Assembly: GCF_000735605.1 (NCBI RefSeq)
Contig: NZ_JPKG01000013.1
Location: forward strand, 26,890-90,889
Length of the DNA: 64,000 nucleotides
DNA from: Allobosea sp. LC85
GTDB taxonomy: Bacteria > Pseudomonadota > Alphaproteobacteria > Rhizobiales > Beijerinckiaceae
Direction of reading: 5' to 3'
Translations under genes and position numbers: made by a program
In this document: piece after piece, positions 49,457 to 58,220 of the stretch
Numbering within the stretch: the first letter of the stretch is position 1
Layout: the number at the start of each line of letters is the position of its first letter
The notes under the pieces: model-generated
Database searches by the model: none
Told to the model about the DNA's origin: nothing
The model's input: only the letters and a program-made list of their open reading frames with translations

Positions 49457-49957
49457 ATGGGCCAGGGGTTCTTTCTTCTGTTCGCCGCGGCGTCCGTGAT
49501 CACGGCCCTGACTGTGGTCCTGGCTCGGAACCCGGTTCACAGTGCACTGGCGCTGATGGCGTGTTTCCTGCAGATTTCGGCGATCTTCGTCTTGCTCGAG
49601 GCGCCGCTGCTCGCGGTCATCCAGATCTTCGTCTATGTCGGCGCGATCATGGTCCTGTTCCTGTTCGTGATCATGATGATCGATGTGCGCGAAGCTGTGT
49701 TGCAGCGTTTCCTGCCGGGCGGAAACTTGCCGGCTCTCGTGCTGCTCGTCCTGCTCGGGGTCGAGATGCTCGTTCTGGTGCTCTGGAGCGACCGCTTTTC
49801 TGTGGCTCAGCCCGTCGTCACGCACACCGGCGATCAGATCAGGCAGCTCAGCAAGACGCTTTTCGTCGACTATCTCCTGCCGTTTGAGGCCGCCTCCGTC
49901 ATCCTGCTGGCGGCCCTGGTCGGCGCCATCGTGCTGGCGCGGAAGGAGCAGGGGTGA
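49457..49957 (+). CDS. nuoJ: NADH-quinone oxidoreductase subunit J
   Basis: Membrane subunit of complex I, 166 residues, five helices. The N-terminal [25 protein letters not shown] and the pi-bulge helix region [20 protein letters not shown] are the family signature. The ATG at 49457 is preferred because GGAGG lies 10 bases upstream; an in-frame ATG 30 bp earlier is unsupported. It is the first gene of this cluster, which therefore starts at J rather than A. Confidence 0.93.
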   Translation: MGQGFFLLFAAASVITALTVVLARNPVHSALALMACFLQISAIFVLLEAPLLAVIQIFVYVGAIMVLFLFVIMMIDVREAVLQRFLPGGNLPALVLLVLLGVEMLVLVLWSDRFSVAQPVVTHTGDQIRQLSKTLFVDYLLPFEAASVILLAALVGAIVLARKEQG

Positions 49958-50259
49958 TGGTGCCGCTCTGGTGGTACGTCGTGCTCGCAGTGCTCCTGTT
50001 CGTGATCGGAGCGGCGGGTGTGCTGATCAGGCGCAATATCCTGATCGTGCTGATGTCGCTGGAGCTTTTGCTCAACTCGGTCAACATCAATTTCATCGCG
50101 TTCGGGCGCTACTACAATGACTTCCGTGGGCAGATCTTCGCGATCTTCGTCATCGCGATCACCGCGGCGGAGGTTGCGATCGCCCTCGGCATCCTGGTCG
50201 CCCTCGTGAGGAACAAGTCCACACTCAAGGTCGACGACGTGACCATGATGAAAGGATAG
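49957..50259 (+). CDS. nuoK: NADH-quinone oxidoreductase subunit K
   Basis: Three-helix complex I subunit, 100 residues. The conserved membrane glutamates are in [15 protein letters not shown] and [13 protein letters not shown], both part of the proton path. The ATG shares one base with the nuoJ stop; a GTG at 49954 is an alternative start. It is tightly coupled to nuoJ. Confidence 0.95.
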   Translation: MVPLWWYVVLAVLLFVIGAAGVLIRRNILIVLMSLELLLNSVNINFIAFGRYYNDFRGQIFAIFVIAITAAEVAIALGILVALVRNKSTLKVDDVTMMKG

Positions 50260-50263
50260 CGGC

Positions 50264-51727
50264 TTGGACCCTGTGATGTCGATCCGGCCGTTGCTTGCCG
50301 TTGCGGTGGCGGGGCTGGCGGCATTTGCGGTTCTCCTGCTGAACAACCGCGAGAAACTCCGCGACATCGTCTCGACGGTGGCGGCGCTCGCCATGTTCGC
50401 CATCGTCGCCTCGATGGCGCCCACGGTGCTGGCGGGCGGGACGGTCGATTTGCGCCTGTTCGAGATTCTGCCGGGGATCGACTTCGCGTTCCGGGTCGAT
50501 GCGCTCGGCATGGTGTTTGCCACTGTCTCGTCGCTGCTGTGGATCGTGGCAGCGATCTATTCCATCGGCTACATGCGGCACTTGAACGAGCACGCGCAGA
50601 CCCGGTTCTTCGCCTGCTTCGCCACCAGCCTTGCGGCAGCCGTCGGAGGCGCCTTCGCCGCCAATCTGTTCACGCTGGTGATCTTCTACGAGGTGCTCAG
50701 CCTCGTGACCTATCCGCTCGTCTACCACCACGAGGACGAGGAGGGATGGGCGGGCAGCCGCAAGTATCTCGTCTATCTGATGGGCGCATCGAAGAGTGTG
50801 CTTCTCGCCGCACTGGCGCTGACCTACCACATCGCGGGGTCGCTCGACTTTGTGGCGGGGGGGGTGCTGGCCGCGAGCGATGCCTCGGCATCGCTGCTGG
50901 TGGCCGTCTATTTCTGCTACCTCTTCGGCTTCGCCAAGGCTGCGGTGATGCCGATGCACGCGTGGCTGCCTGCCGCGATGGTGGCGCCGACACCGGTCAG
51001 CGCGCTTCTGCACGCGGTGGCGGTGGTCAAGATGGGCGTGTTCTGCGTGCTGCGGGTGGTGTTCCACGTCTTCGGCACGGGGTTGGTGGATGGGCTGGGG
51101 CTCGGCATCGCCACGGCCTATCTGGCCTCGTTCACGATCCTGATGGCGTCGATCTATGCCCTCACACGCGACGACCTGAAGGCGAGGCTCGCCTATTCGA
51201 CGGTCAGCCAGCTCTCCTACATCGTGCTGGGTGTGGTTCTAGCGTCGCCGGTCGCGATGGTCGGCGGGATCATCCACATCGCGGCGCATGGCTTCTCCAA
51301 GATCACGCTGTTCTTCTGCGCCGGGTCGATCCTGTGTGCATCCGGCAAACGCAACATCAGCGACATGGCCGGGATCGGCCGCAGGCTGCCCTGGACGATG
51401 GGCGCATTCTTCGTCGCCTCGCTCAGCATGATCGGGACGCCGCCGACCGCGGGCTTTGTCAGCAAGTGGTATCTGGCGCTTGGCTCGGTCGAGGCTGGGG
51501 AGATCGCTTTCTTGATCGTGCTCCTGCTGAGCTCGGTCCTGAACGCCGCCTATTTCCTGCCGGTCAGCTATGCCGCCTTTTTCGGTGCGGAGGCGCCGGG
51601 GAGCCCGGCAACGGTCCGTGAAATTCCGATGGTGACGATCCCGCTGGTCGCGACCGCCATCCTCTCGGTGCTGATGGGCGTCTTTCCCGACTATTTCCTC
51701 GCCCTGGCGGAAAGAGTGATCAGATGA
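50264..51727 (+). CDS. MrpD-like proton-pumping subunit (extra antiporter-like subunit)
   Basis: An antiporter-like membrane subunit of about 487 residues and ~14 helices. It has the pump residues of the family: Glu143 in FYEVLSLVTYPLVY, Lys225 in FGFAKAAVMPMHAWLPAAM, then PTPVSALLHAVAVVKMG with His250 and Lys256. It resembles MrpD of multisubunit Na+/H+ antiporters more than NuoL, and lacks NuoL's lateral helix. Placed after nuoK with 4 bp between, it is the fourth pump-type subunit of the cluster. Start: TTG at 50264 has AAAGGA 7 bases ahead; GTG 50273 and ATG 50276 are alternatives. Confidence 0.88.
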   Translation: MDPVMSIRPLLAVAVAGLAAFAVLLLNNREKLRDIVSTVAALAMFAIVASMAPTVLAGGTVDLRLFEILPGIDFAFRVDALGMVFATVSSLLWIVAAIYSIGYMRHLNEHAQTRFFACFATSLAAAVGGAFAANLFTLVIFYEVLSLVTYPLVYHHEDEEGWAGSRKYLVYLMGASKSVLLAALALTYHIAGSLDFVAGGVLAASDASASLLVAVYFCYLFGFAKAAVMPMHAWLPAAMVAPTPVSALLHAVAVVKMGVFCVLRVVFHVFGTGLVDGLGLGIATAYLASFTILMASIYALTRDDLKARLAYSTVSQLSYIVLGVVLASPVAMVGGIIHIAAHGFSKITLFFCAGSILCASGKRNISDMAGIGRRLPWTMGAFFVASLSMIGTPPTAGFVSKWYLALGSVEAGEIAFLIVLLLSSVLNAAYFLPVSYAAFFGAEAPGSPATVREIPMVTIPLVATAILSVLMGVFPDYFLALAERVIR

Positions 51728-51978
51728 TCAGGCGCGTCGTCGATTTCTTTGGTGACCGGAGATATGCGAAGCAGCGCCGTCGGCTGCTCTACCTGGTGCT
51801 CGTCCTGGTCGTCCTCGCCGACTTCCTGGTCGTCCGCGAACACGCCGAGTACCTCTGGGAGCGCCTGCCGGGCTGGTCGGCCGTCTATGGTTTCGGCTCC
51901 TGTGTGCTGCTGATCTTCGTGTCCAAGTTCCTCGGCCATCGGGTCGGGTTGATGCGGCGCGAGGATTATTATGACTGA
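51724..51978 (+). CDS. Small two-helix membrane protein in the complex I cluster, unknown function
   Basis: An 84-residue protein. A basic N-terminus (DRRYAKQRRR) is followed by a first membrane helix (LLYLVLVLVVLADFLVV), a short loop (REHAEYLWERLPGWSA) and a second helix (VYGFGSCVLLIFVSKFLG), then a charged tail ending REDYYD. It overlaps the upstream gene by 4 bp and the downstream gene by 8 bp, so it is translated with the two MrpD-like subunits. I do not recognise a named family. The position suggests an accessory subunit or assembly factor. Confidence 0.8.
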   Translation: MIRRVVDFFGDRRYAKQRRRLLYLVLVLVVLADFLVVREHAEYLWERLPGWSAVYGFGSCVLLIFVSKFLGHRVGLMRREDYYD

Positions 51979-53734
51979 CTTCCTTCATCCCGCCCTGTTG
52001 TTCATTCTCGGCGTTCTGCCGATCCCCTTCCTGCAAGGATCGATCCGCAAGGCCTATCTGCTGCTGGTCCCGGCGCTGGCGATCCTCGCCGTGCTCGCGA
52101 TGCAGCCGGGCGACTACGGCGCGGCGCGGTTCATCGGGCAGGAGATCCTGATGGCGAAGGTCGACAAGCTGAGCGTGGTCTTCGCCCTCGTCTTCACCAT
52201 TATTGCGCTGATCGGCATGGTCTACGCGCTGCACCTGCCGCGCGCCGGCCAGCATGTCGCAGCGTTCGTCTATGTCGGCAGCGCGCTGGGCGTGGTGTTT
52301 GCCGGCGATTACCTGACCCTGTTCCTGTTCTGGGAAGGCATGGCGCTCGCCTCGGCCTATCTGGTCTTCGCCCAACGTGGCGGGCCTGCGATCCGCGCCG
52401 GCTTCCGCTATCTTATGGTCCATGTCACCGGCGGCGTTGTCCTGCTCGGCGGCGTCATTCTCCACAGCCTCGCCACCGGCTCACTGCTCTTCGGCCCGAT
52501 CGAGGGGGAGATGGGCGCCGGCGCCTACCTGATCCTTGCCGGTTTCATGCTCAACGCCGCGGTGCCGCCGCTCAACGCCTGGCTGACAGACGCCTATCCG
52601 GAGGCGACCGTCACCGGCGCGGTCTTCATGAGTGCCTTCACCACCAAGACCGCCGTTTATGTGCTGGCGCGGGCGTTCCCGGGGGTCGAGCTTCTGGTCT
52701 GGCTGGGCACCGTGATGGCGCTCTACGGCGTCATCTACGCAGTGCTGGAGAACGACTGCCGGCGTCTCCTGGCCTATCACATCGTCAGCCAGGTCGGTTA
52801 CATGGTGGCGGGCGTCGGGATCGGGACCGAGATGGCGGTGAACGGCGCCGCCAGCCATGCTTTCGCGCATATCCTCTACAAGGCGCTGCTCTTCATGGGG
52901 GCAGGCGCAGTGATCTACGTCACTGGGCGTCGCAAGCTCACCGAACTCGGCGGGCTCTACAGGACCATGCCACTGACCGTGGTCCTCTACATGGTCGGCG
53001 CCTTGGCGATCTCGGCATTTCCATTCTTCTCGGGTTTCGTCACCAAATCGATGGTCGTGGCCGCCGCGGGGCAGGATCACCGCGCGCTGGTGGTGCTGGC
53101 CCTGACGATGGCATCGTCGGGGACGTTCCTGCACACCGGGCTCAAGCTCCCCTATTACATGTTCTTCGGCACGGATCGGGGGCTGGAGGCGCGGGAGCCG
53201 CCGCCCCCCAACATGCTGGCTGCGATGGGCATGGCGGCGGTGCTCTGCATCGCGATCGGGATCTTCCCGCAGCCGCTCTACGCACTGCTGCCCTATCCGG
53301 TTGAGTTCGAACCCTACACCGGCGTCCATGTCACCGAGAGCCTCGGCGTGTTGATGTTCACCGCCTTGGGTTTCGTGCTCTTCCTGAAGGCGCTCGACCC
53401 CGAGAACACGATCAGCCTCGACACCGACTGGTTCTACCGCAAGGGTGCGCGCTGCTTCATGTGGCTCGCTGAAAAACCGCTCGCGAGCTACGAGAAGGCC
53501 GTGAGCGACGTGTCGGAGACCGTCGCGCTGCCCTTCCTGCATCGGGCGGCGCGGGCCGGATTGCGGGCCGATCTCAACGGCGTGGATGCTGTCGTCAACG
53601 GCATCGCCCGCTCGATCTTGCACGGCGGCGGGATGCTGCGGCTGCTCCAGACGGGAGTCGTCACTCACTACGCGCTGGCGATGATTGTTGGTTTGATCGC
53701 GGCCACTGCCGTGTTCGCCGTGGTCTGGCGATAG
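51971..53734 (+). CDS. MrpD-like subunit in the NuoL position, with extended lateral helix
   Basis: The 587-residue antiporter-like subunit has Glu122 in LFWEGMALASAY in the usual helix, but the helix-7 lysine position reads Asn195 (GFMLNAAVPPLNAWLTDAYPE). Lys226, Lys304 and Lys359 are present. After the core comes a NuoL-style tail: about 80 residues of amphipathic helix from DWFYRKG to GVVTH, then a final membrane helix (YALAMIVGLIAATAVFAVVW). In E. coli NuoL I recall this lateral segment as about 52 residues. It takes the place of NuoL, which is otherwise missing. Confidence 0.87.
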   Translation: MTDFLHPALLFILGVLPIPFLQGSIRKAYLLLVPALAILAVLAMQPGDYGAARFIGQEILMAKVDKLSVVFALVFTIIALIGMVYALHLPRAGQHVAAFVYVGSALGVVFAGDYLTLFLFWEGMALASAYLVFAQRGGPAIRAGFRYLMVHVTGGVVLLGGVILHSLATGSLLFGPIEGEMGAGAYLILAGFMLNAAVPPLNAWLTDAYPEATVTGAVFMSAFTTKTAVYVLARAFPGVELLVWLGTVMALYGVIYAVLENDCRRLLAYHIVSQVGYMVAGVGIGTEMAVNGAASHAFAHILYKALLFMGAGAVIYVTGRRKLTELGGLYRTMPLTVVLYMVGALAISAFPFFSGFVTKSMVVAAAGQDHRALVVLALTMASSGTFLHTGLKLPYYMFFGTDRGLEAREPPPPNMLAAMGMAAVLCIAIGIFPQPLYALLPYPVEFEPYTGVHVTESLGVLMFTALGFVLFLKALDPENTISLDTDWFYRKGARCFMWLAEKPLASYEKAVSDVSETVALPFLHRAARAGLRADLNGVDAVVNGIARSILHGGGMLRLLQTGVVTHYALAMIVGLIAATAVFAVVWR

Positions 53735-53742
53735 GGGGAGCG

Positions 53743-55215
53743 ATGGCGTTCCCGCTGCTGAGCCTGATCGTGTTCCTGCCCGCCGCCGGGGCCGCGGCTC
53801 TGATGTTTTTCCGCAACGACGATGCGGTCCGCTGGACGGCGTTGGGTGTCACCGTTCTCGACTTCGCTCTCTGCATTGCGATGCTGGCTGGATTCGACAC
53901 CACGACCCATGAGATGCAGTTCACCGAGAGGCGTTCATGGATTCCGGTGCTTAGGATCAGCTACGCGCTCGGCGTGGACGGGATCAGCGCGCTCTTCATA
54001 GTCCTGACCGCGCTGCTGGGCTGGATCTGCGTGCTCGCCTCCTGGGTCGCGATCGACCGCAAGGTGAAGGAGTTCATGGTCAGCCTGCTGGTCATGCAGG
54101 CGCTGATGCTGGGTGTGTTCTGCGCACTCGACCTGTTCCTGTTCTATGTCTTCTGGGAGGCGATGCTGATCCCGATGTACATGATCATCGGCATCTGGGG
54201 CGGTGACGGTCGGGTCTATGCGGCGTTCAAGTTCTTCCTCTACACGCTGGCGGGCAGCCTCCTGTTCCTGATCGGCGTCATCGTGCTCTATTTGCACGGT
54301 GGCACCTTCGATATCCTCGTGCTGACGGCGCAGGATTTGCCGTTTCGGGTCCAGTCCTGGCTGTTCTTTGCCTTCCTGATCGCCTTCGCGGTCAAGGTGC
54401 CGATGGTCCCGCTCCATACCTGGCTACCGGACGCCCATGTACAGGCGCCGACGGCGGGCAGCATTATCCTCGCAGCCGTGCTCCTGAAGATGGGCGCCTA
54501 TGGGTTCCTGCGCTTCTCGCTGCCGATGCTGCCACAGGCGTCGGTGCATTATTCCACGCTGATGCTGGCCCTTTCGGCGCTTGCCATCGTCTATGGCGGG
54601 CTGCTTGCCCTGGCACAGGACGACCTGAAGAAGCTGGTGGCCTATTCTAGCATCAGCCACATGGGCTTCGTGACACTCGGGATCTTCTCCCTGAACCTGC
54701 GCGGGCTCGAGGGCGGCATCCTGCAAATGTTCAATCATGGCGTCACGACGGGCGCATTGTTCCTGTTCGTGGGCCTGATCTACGAGCGGACCCATACCCG
54801 CAGCATCGCGGACTATGGCGGGCTGATGAAGGCGGCACCGGTCTATACGGTGTTTCTGGCGCTGTTCGTCTTGTCGTCGATGGCGCTGCCGGGCACGAAT
54901 TCATTCGTGGGCGAACTGCTGGTGTTGTCGGGTGGGTTCGCGGCCAACCCGGCGCTCACTGCGGTCGCCATCCTCGGGGCGGTGCTCGGCGCGGCGTATC
55001 TGCTTGGCATGTATCGCAAAGTCGCGCTCGGCCCGGCCAGCGTCGGCACGCGATTCAAGATCCATGACGTGAACGCCCGCGAACTAGCGGCGATCCTGCC
55101 GCTGGCCGTCCTGGTGCTTTGGGGCGGGCTCTATCCAAAGCCCTTTCTCGGCATCATCGACGCCTCGGTGAAGCATCTGCTGATGCAGGTGCATGGCAGC
55201 GGAGGCGGTCCATGA
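53743..55215 (+). CDS. nuoM: NADH-quinone oxidoreductase subunit M
   Basis: Canonical 490-residue NuoM. Glu139 is in FYVFWEAMLIPMYMIIGIWGG, Lys218 in AFAVKVPMVPLHTWLPDAH, and VLLKMGAYGFLR, KKLVAYSSISHMGFV and FNHGVTTGALFLFVGLIYE are all present. It pumps protons within the membrane arm. The nuoN start overlaps its stop by 4 bp. Confidence 0.96.
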   Translation: MAFPLLSLIVFLPAAGAAALMFFRNDDAVRWTALGVTVLDFALCIAMLAGFDTTTHEMQFTERRSWIPVLRISYALGVDGISALFIVLTALLGWICVLASWVAIDRKVKEFMVSLLVMQALMLGVFCALDLFLFYVFWEAMLIPMYMIIGIWGGDGRVYAAFKFFLYTLAGSLLFLIGVIVLYLHGGTFDILVLTAQDLPFRVQSWLFFAFLIAFAVKVPMVPLHTWLPDAHVQAPTAGSIILAAVLLKMGAYGFLRFSLPMLPQASVHYSTLMLALSALAIVYGGLLALAQDDLKKLVAYSSISHMGFVTLGIFSLNLRGLEGGILQMFNHGVTTGALFLFVGLIYERTHTRSIADYGGLMKAAPVYTVFLALFVLSSMALPGTNSFVGELLVLSGGFAANPALTAVAILGAVLGAAYLLGMYRKVALGPASVGTRFKIHDVNARELAAILPLAVLVLWGGLYPKPFLGIIDASVKHLLMQVHGSGGGP

Positions 55216-56651
55216 CCGCCGACGCGCTTGTCCAGTCTATCCTCGCGAGCCTGCCTGAGATCGTAGTGGTCACCGGGGCGTGCGCCCTGCTGATCCTGGG
55301 TCAGCTTGTACGGAAGGGACAAGGGCGTTTCCTTGTTTGCACGTCCATTGCGGTCGTGCTGATTGCGGCCCTTGCGACACTCATGCTGGTGGGTGAGGCG
55401 AGACCAGCTTACGCGGGCATGTTCATCGCCGATCGCTTCGCGGTTTTCTTCAAGAGCATATTCTACTTGGTCACCGTTCTGACATTCCTCCTTTCGCGAA
55501 AATATACCGATATCGAGGGGATTGAGAGCAGCGAATACTATGTCCTTCTGCTCTTTGCGCTGTCGGGAATGATGATCATGGCCTCGGCGACAGACCTACT
55601 GTCGCTCTATGTGGGCCTCGAGTTGATGGCGCTCTGCACGTATGTGCTGACCGGGTTCCTGCGACAGCAGCGGCGGTCTAACGAAGCGGCGCTGAAATAC
55701 GTGATCCTTGGCTCGATCTCGACCGGGATCTTTCTCTATGGCGTTTCGCTGGTCTACGGGATCACCGGCACGACGCAACTGGACGGAATGGCTGCGGCGG
55801 TGACCGGAGCCCCGCTCGACCCCGGATTGCTGCTGGCGGTGGTCTTCATCGTCGCGGGTTTGGTCTTCAAGGTCGGTGCGGTGCCGTTCCACATGTGGGT
55901 GCCGGATGTCTATGAGGGTGCTCCGACGACGATCGCGGCCTTCATGTCGGCAGGGCCCAAGGCGGCGGGGTTCGCAGTGATCCTGCGCGTGTTCCTGAAC
56001 CCGCTGGTCACGGCCTCCGATGCCTGGATCATCGTCGCGGTGATTGCGGTGGTGACGATGGCGCTCGGCAGTTTCGTGGCGCTGGTGCAGGACAATTTCA
56101 AGCGCCTCCTTGCCTATTCGAGTATCGCCCATGCCGGGTTCGCCCTGCTCGGGGTGGTGGCCGGCGGCGCGGATGGGATCGCCAGCGTGATGCTCTATCT
56201 GCTGATCTACGCGTTCATGAACCTCGGCATCTTCGGCACCGTCATCATGATGCGGAACGGCGATGTCTCGGGCGAGGGCATCGAGGACTATGCGGGGTTC
56301 GCCCGGTCGCATCGCGGGCTGGCGCTTCTGATGCTGCTCTATCTCTTCTCTCTGGCCGGCATCCCGCCGACAGCCGGGTTCTTCGCCAAGTTCTATGTGC
56401 TGGTCGCGCTCGTCGAGCGGGGCTTCGTCACACTGGCGGTGGTCGCGGTGCTGCTCAGCGCGGTTGCCGCCTATTTCTACATCCGCATCGTGATGGTGAT
56501 CTACATGCGCGAGCCGGAACGCGCGTTCGAGCCGGCCTTGACGCCCTTGGTTCGTGCCGCACTCGCCGTCACCGCCATTGGCACCATCGGCATCGGCCTG
56601 TTCCCGGCGTGGTTTCTGGGACTTGCTCAAAACTCGGTGTTCGGCGGCTAA
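55212..56651 (+). CDS. nuoN: NADH-quinone oxidoreductase subunit N
   Basis: The 479-residue antiporter-like subunit has Glu137 in LLSLYVGLELMALCTYVLTGF and Lys220 in AGLVFKVGAVPFHMWVPDVYEGAPT. KRLLAYSSIAHAGFALLG and SLAGIPPTAGFFAKFYV are also typical. The ATG at 55212 overlaps the nuoM stop; longer upstream reading is shadow sequence of nuoM. It closes the J-N membrane block. Confidence 0.96.
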   Translation: MTADALVQSILASLPEIVVVTGACALLILGQLVRKGQGRFLVCTSIAVVLIAALATLMLVGEARPAYAGMFIADRFAVFFKSIFYLVTVLTFLLSRKYTDIEGIESSEYYVLLLFALSGMMIMASATDLLSLYVGLELMALCTYVLTGFLRQQRRSNEAALKYVILGSISTGIFLYGVSLVYGITGTTQLDGMAAAVTGAPLDPGLLLAVVFIVAGLVFKVGAVPFHMWVPDVYEGAPTTIAAFMSAGPKAAGFAVILRVFLNPLVTASDAWIIVAVIAVVTMALGSFVALVQDNFKRLLAYSSIAHAGFALLGVVAGGADGIASVMLYLLIYAFMNLGIFGTVIMMRNGDVSGEGIEDYAGFARSHRGLALLMLLYLFSLAGIPPTAGFFAKFYVLVALVERGFVTLAVVAVLLSAVAAYFYIRIVMVIYMREPERAFEPALTPLVRAALAVTAIGTIGIGLFPAWFLGLAQNSVFGG

Positions 56652-56802
56652 GCGCCTGGAATTGCGCCAGTCCAACAGAGCGAATAGAGTTGCAATACAG
56701 GGCATGAATGCCCAAGTTTTATGCGAGGGCCTGCGTTAGACCGGTCCCGAAGCGGCCGGTTTCGGCTTGAGCAAGCCCTCGGGGTAACCGGGGTCATACG
56801 TC

Positions 56803-57168
56803 ATGACGGGAATGGAATTCCTGCCGGTTCTGTTCATGGTCGCCGGAATTGTTCTGGTCGCGACGGCGACGCTCTTTGTCTCTTCACTCCTGCGCCCGTC
56901 CAATCCCTATCCCGCGAAGAACATGCCCTATGAATGCGGCATGGACCCGGCGGGCGAGGCGGCCGGAGGCCGCTTCAGGGTGCAATTCTTCATCCTTGCG
57001 ATCCTGCTGGTCGTCTTCGATGTCGAGACGATGTTCCTCTTTCCCTGGGCAGTCGTCCTGAAGGAGATCGGGCTTGTCGGCTATATCGAGATGTTCGTCT
57101 TCATGCTGCTGCTTGTCGTGGGCTTCGCCTACGCCTGGCTGAAGGGAGCGCTGGAATGGGAAGCGTAA
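56803..57168 (+). CDS. nuoA: NADH-quinone oxidoreductase subunit A
   Basis: Three-helix subunit of 121 residues. Family hallmarks are the loop [20 protein letters not shown] with the cysteine near the quinone site, and [22 protein letters not shown]. It starts the A-G block after a 151-bp gap that contains no gene. The gap marks the join between the two blocks. It overlaps nuoB by 13 bp. Confidence 0.96.
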   Translation: MTGMEFLPVLFMVAGIVLVATATLFVSSLLRPSNPYPAKNMPYECGMDPAGEAAGGRFRVQFFILAILLVVFDVETMFLFPWAVVLKEIGLVGYIEMFVFMLLLVVGFAYAWLKGALEWEA

Positions 57169-57659
57169 ACAACGCGATCCGCGACAGCGTGCTGTTCACC
57201 ACGGCCGACAGCATAATCGGCTGGAGCCGGCAGTCGGCGCTGTGGCCCGAGACCTTCGGCATTGCCTGTTGCGCCATCGAAATGATCTCAGCAGGGTGCG
57301 CGCGCTATGACCTCGACCGGTTCGGCGTGGTCTTCAGGCCTTCGCCACGCCAGTCCGACGTGATGATCATTGCCGGCACCGTGACGCGGAAATTCGCGCC
57401 CGTCGTGCGCCGGCTCTATGACCAGATGCCGGAGCCGCGCTGGGTCATCGCGATGGGCACCTGCGCGATTTCGGGCGGAGTCTACAACACCTATGCCGTG
57501 GTGCAGGGTGCGGAAACCTTCGTACCGGTGGACGTGCATGTGCCGGGCTGCCCGCCGCGGCCTGAGGCGCTGATGCATGGCTTCCTGCTGCTTCAGGAGA
57601 AAATCAAGAAATCCCGGGCGCTGGCCGGGACGCGTCTGGAACGGGTGCTGGCGCCATGA
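57156..57659 (+). CDS. nuoB: NADH-quinone oxidoreductase subunit B
   Basis: Carries the terminal [4Fe-4S] cluster N2 that reduces quinone. In the 167-residue protein the ligands are Cys38-Cys39 ([10 protein letters not shown]), Cys103 ([10 protein letters not shown]) and Cys132 (VPGCPPRP). The start at 57156 lies inside nuoA. It overlaps nuoC by 4 bp. Confidence 0.96.
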   Translation: MGSVNNAIRDSVLFTTADSIIGWSRQSALWPETFGIACCAIEMISAGCARYDLDRFGVVFRPSPRQSDVMIIAGTVTRKFAPVVRRLYDQMPEPRWVIAMGTCAISGGVYNTYAVVQGAETFVPVDVHVPGCPPRPEALMHGFLLLQEKIKKSRALAGTRLERVLAP

Positions 57660-58192
57660 GCACGGGAACGCCCTTCAACAGCGCTCCGATTGCGGAGCGC
57701 TTCGGGGGCCTGATCGAGGATCTCGGCTTCGCGCATGGCGTTCACGGCTTCTCCGCAGCCCCCGACATGATCGTCGAACTCTGCCGGTTCCTGAAGGAGC
57801 ACCCGGCGCTGCGGTTCGATTTTCTGTCCGACATTTGCGGGGTCGACCATTACCCCGAGATGCCGCGCTACGAGGCCGTGTACCACCTCTACTCGCTGCC
57901 GAATAAGTGGCGCGTCCGGATAAAATGCCGCCTCGGCGATCCGCCTGTCGTCCCGTCGGTGACAGGCGTCTGGCGCACCGCCAACTGGCATGAGCGCGAG
58001 GCCTGGGACATGTACGGGATCAGCTTCGAGGGCCACCCCGACCTGCGCCGGATCTACATGTGGGAGGGGTTCGAGGGCTTCCCGCAACGCAAGGACTTTC
58101 CGCTCCGGGGCTACAAGGATGAGCTGAATCCGTTCGGCGCCGAAGGTCCGCGACCGACTCAGCCCGACCTCGCCACCGGGAATATTCCGTAA
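57656..58192 (+). CDS. nuoC: NADH-quinone oxidoreductase subunit C
   Basis: The 178-residue 30-kDa subunit is separate from NuoD, unlike the fused NuoCD of E. coli. Signature residues are in [23 protein letters not shown] and [13 protein letters not shown]. It forms the connecting module around the quinone site. Confidence 0.95.
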   Translation: MSTGTPFNSAPIAERFGGLIEDLGFAHGVHGFSAAPDMIVELCRFLKEHPALRFDFLSDICGVDHYPEMPRYEAVYHLYSLPNKWRVRIKCRLGDPPVVPSVTGVWRTANWHEREAWDMYGISFEGHPDLRRIYMWEGFEGFPQRKDFPLRGYKDELNPFGAEGPRPTQPDLATGNIP

Positions 58193-58220
58193 GGGGGCCG
58201 TTCCACGCCGGAGAGTTGAG

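Noticed and set aside
50264..53734. A stand-alone Mrp Na+/H+ antiporter operon
   Set aside because: MrpA, B, C, E, F and G are all absent and the genes are coupled to nuoJ-K and nuoM-N; the 587-residue protein has a NuoL-style tail.
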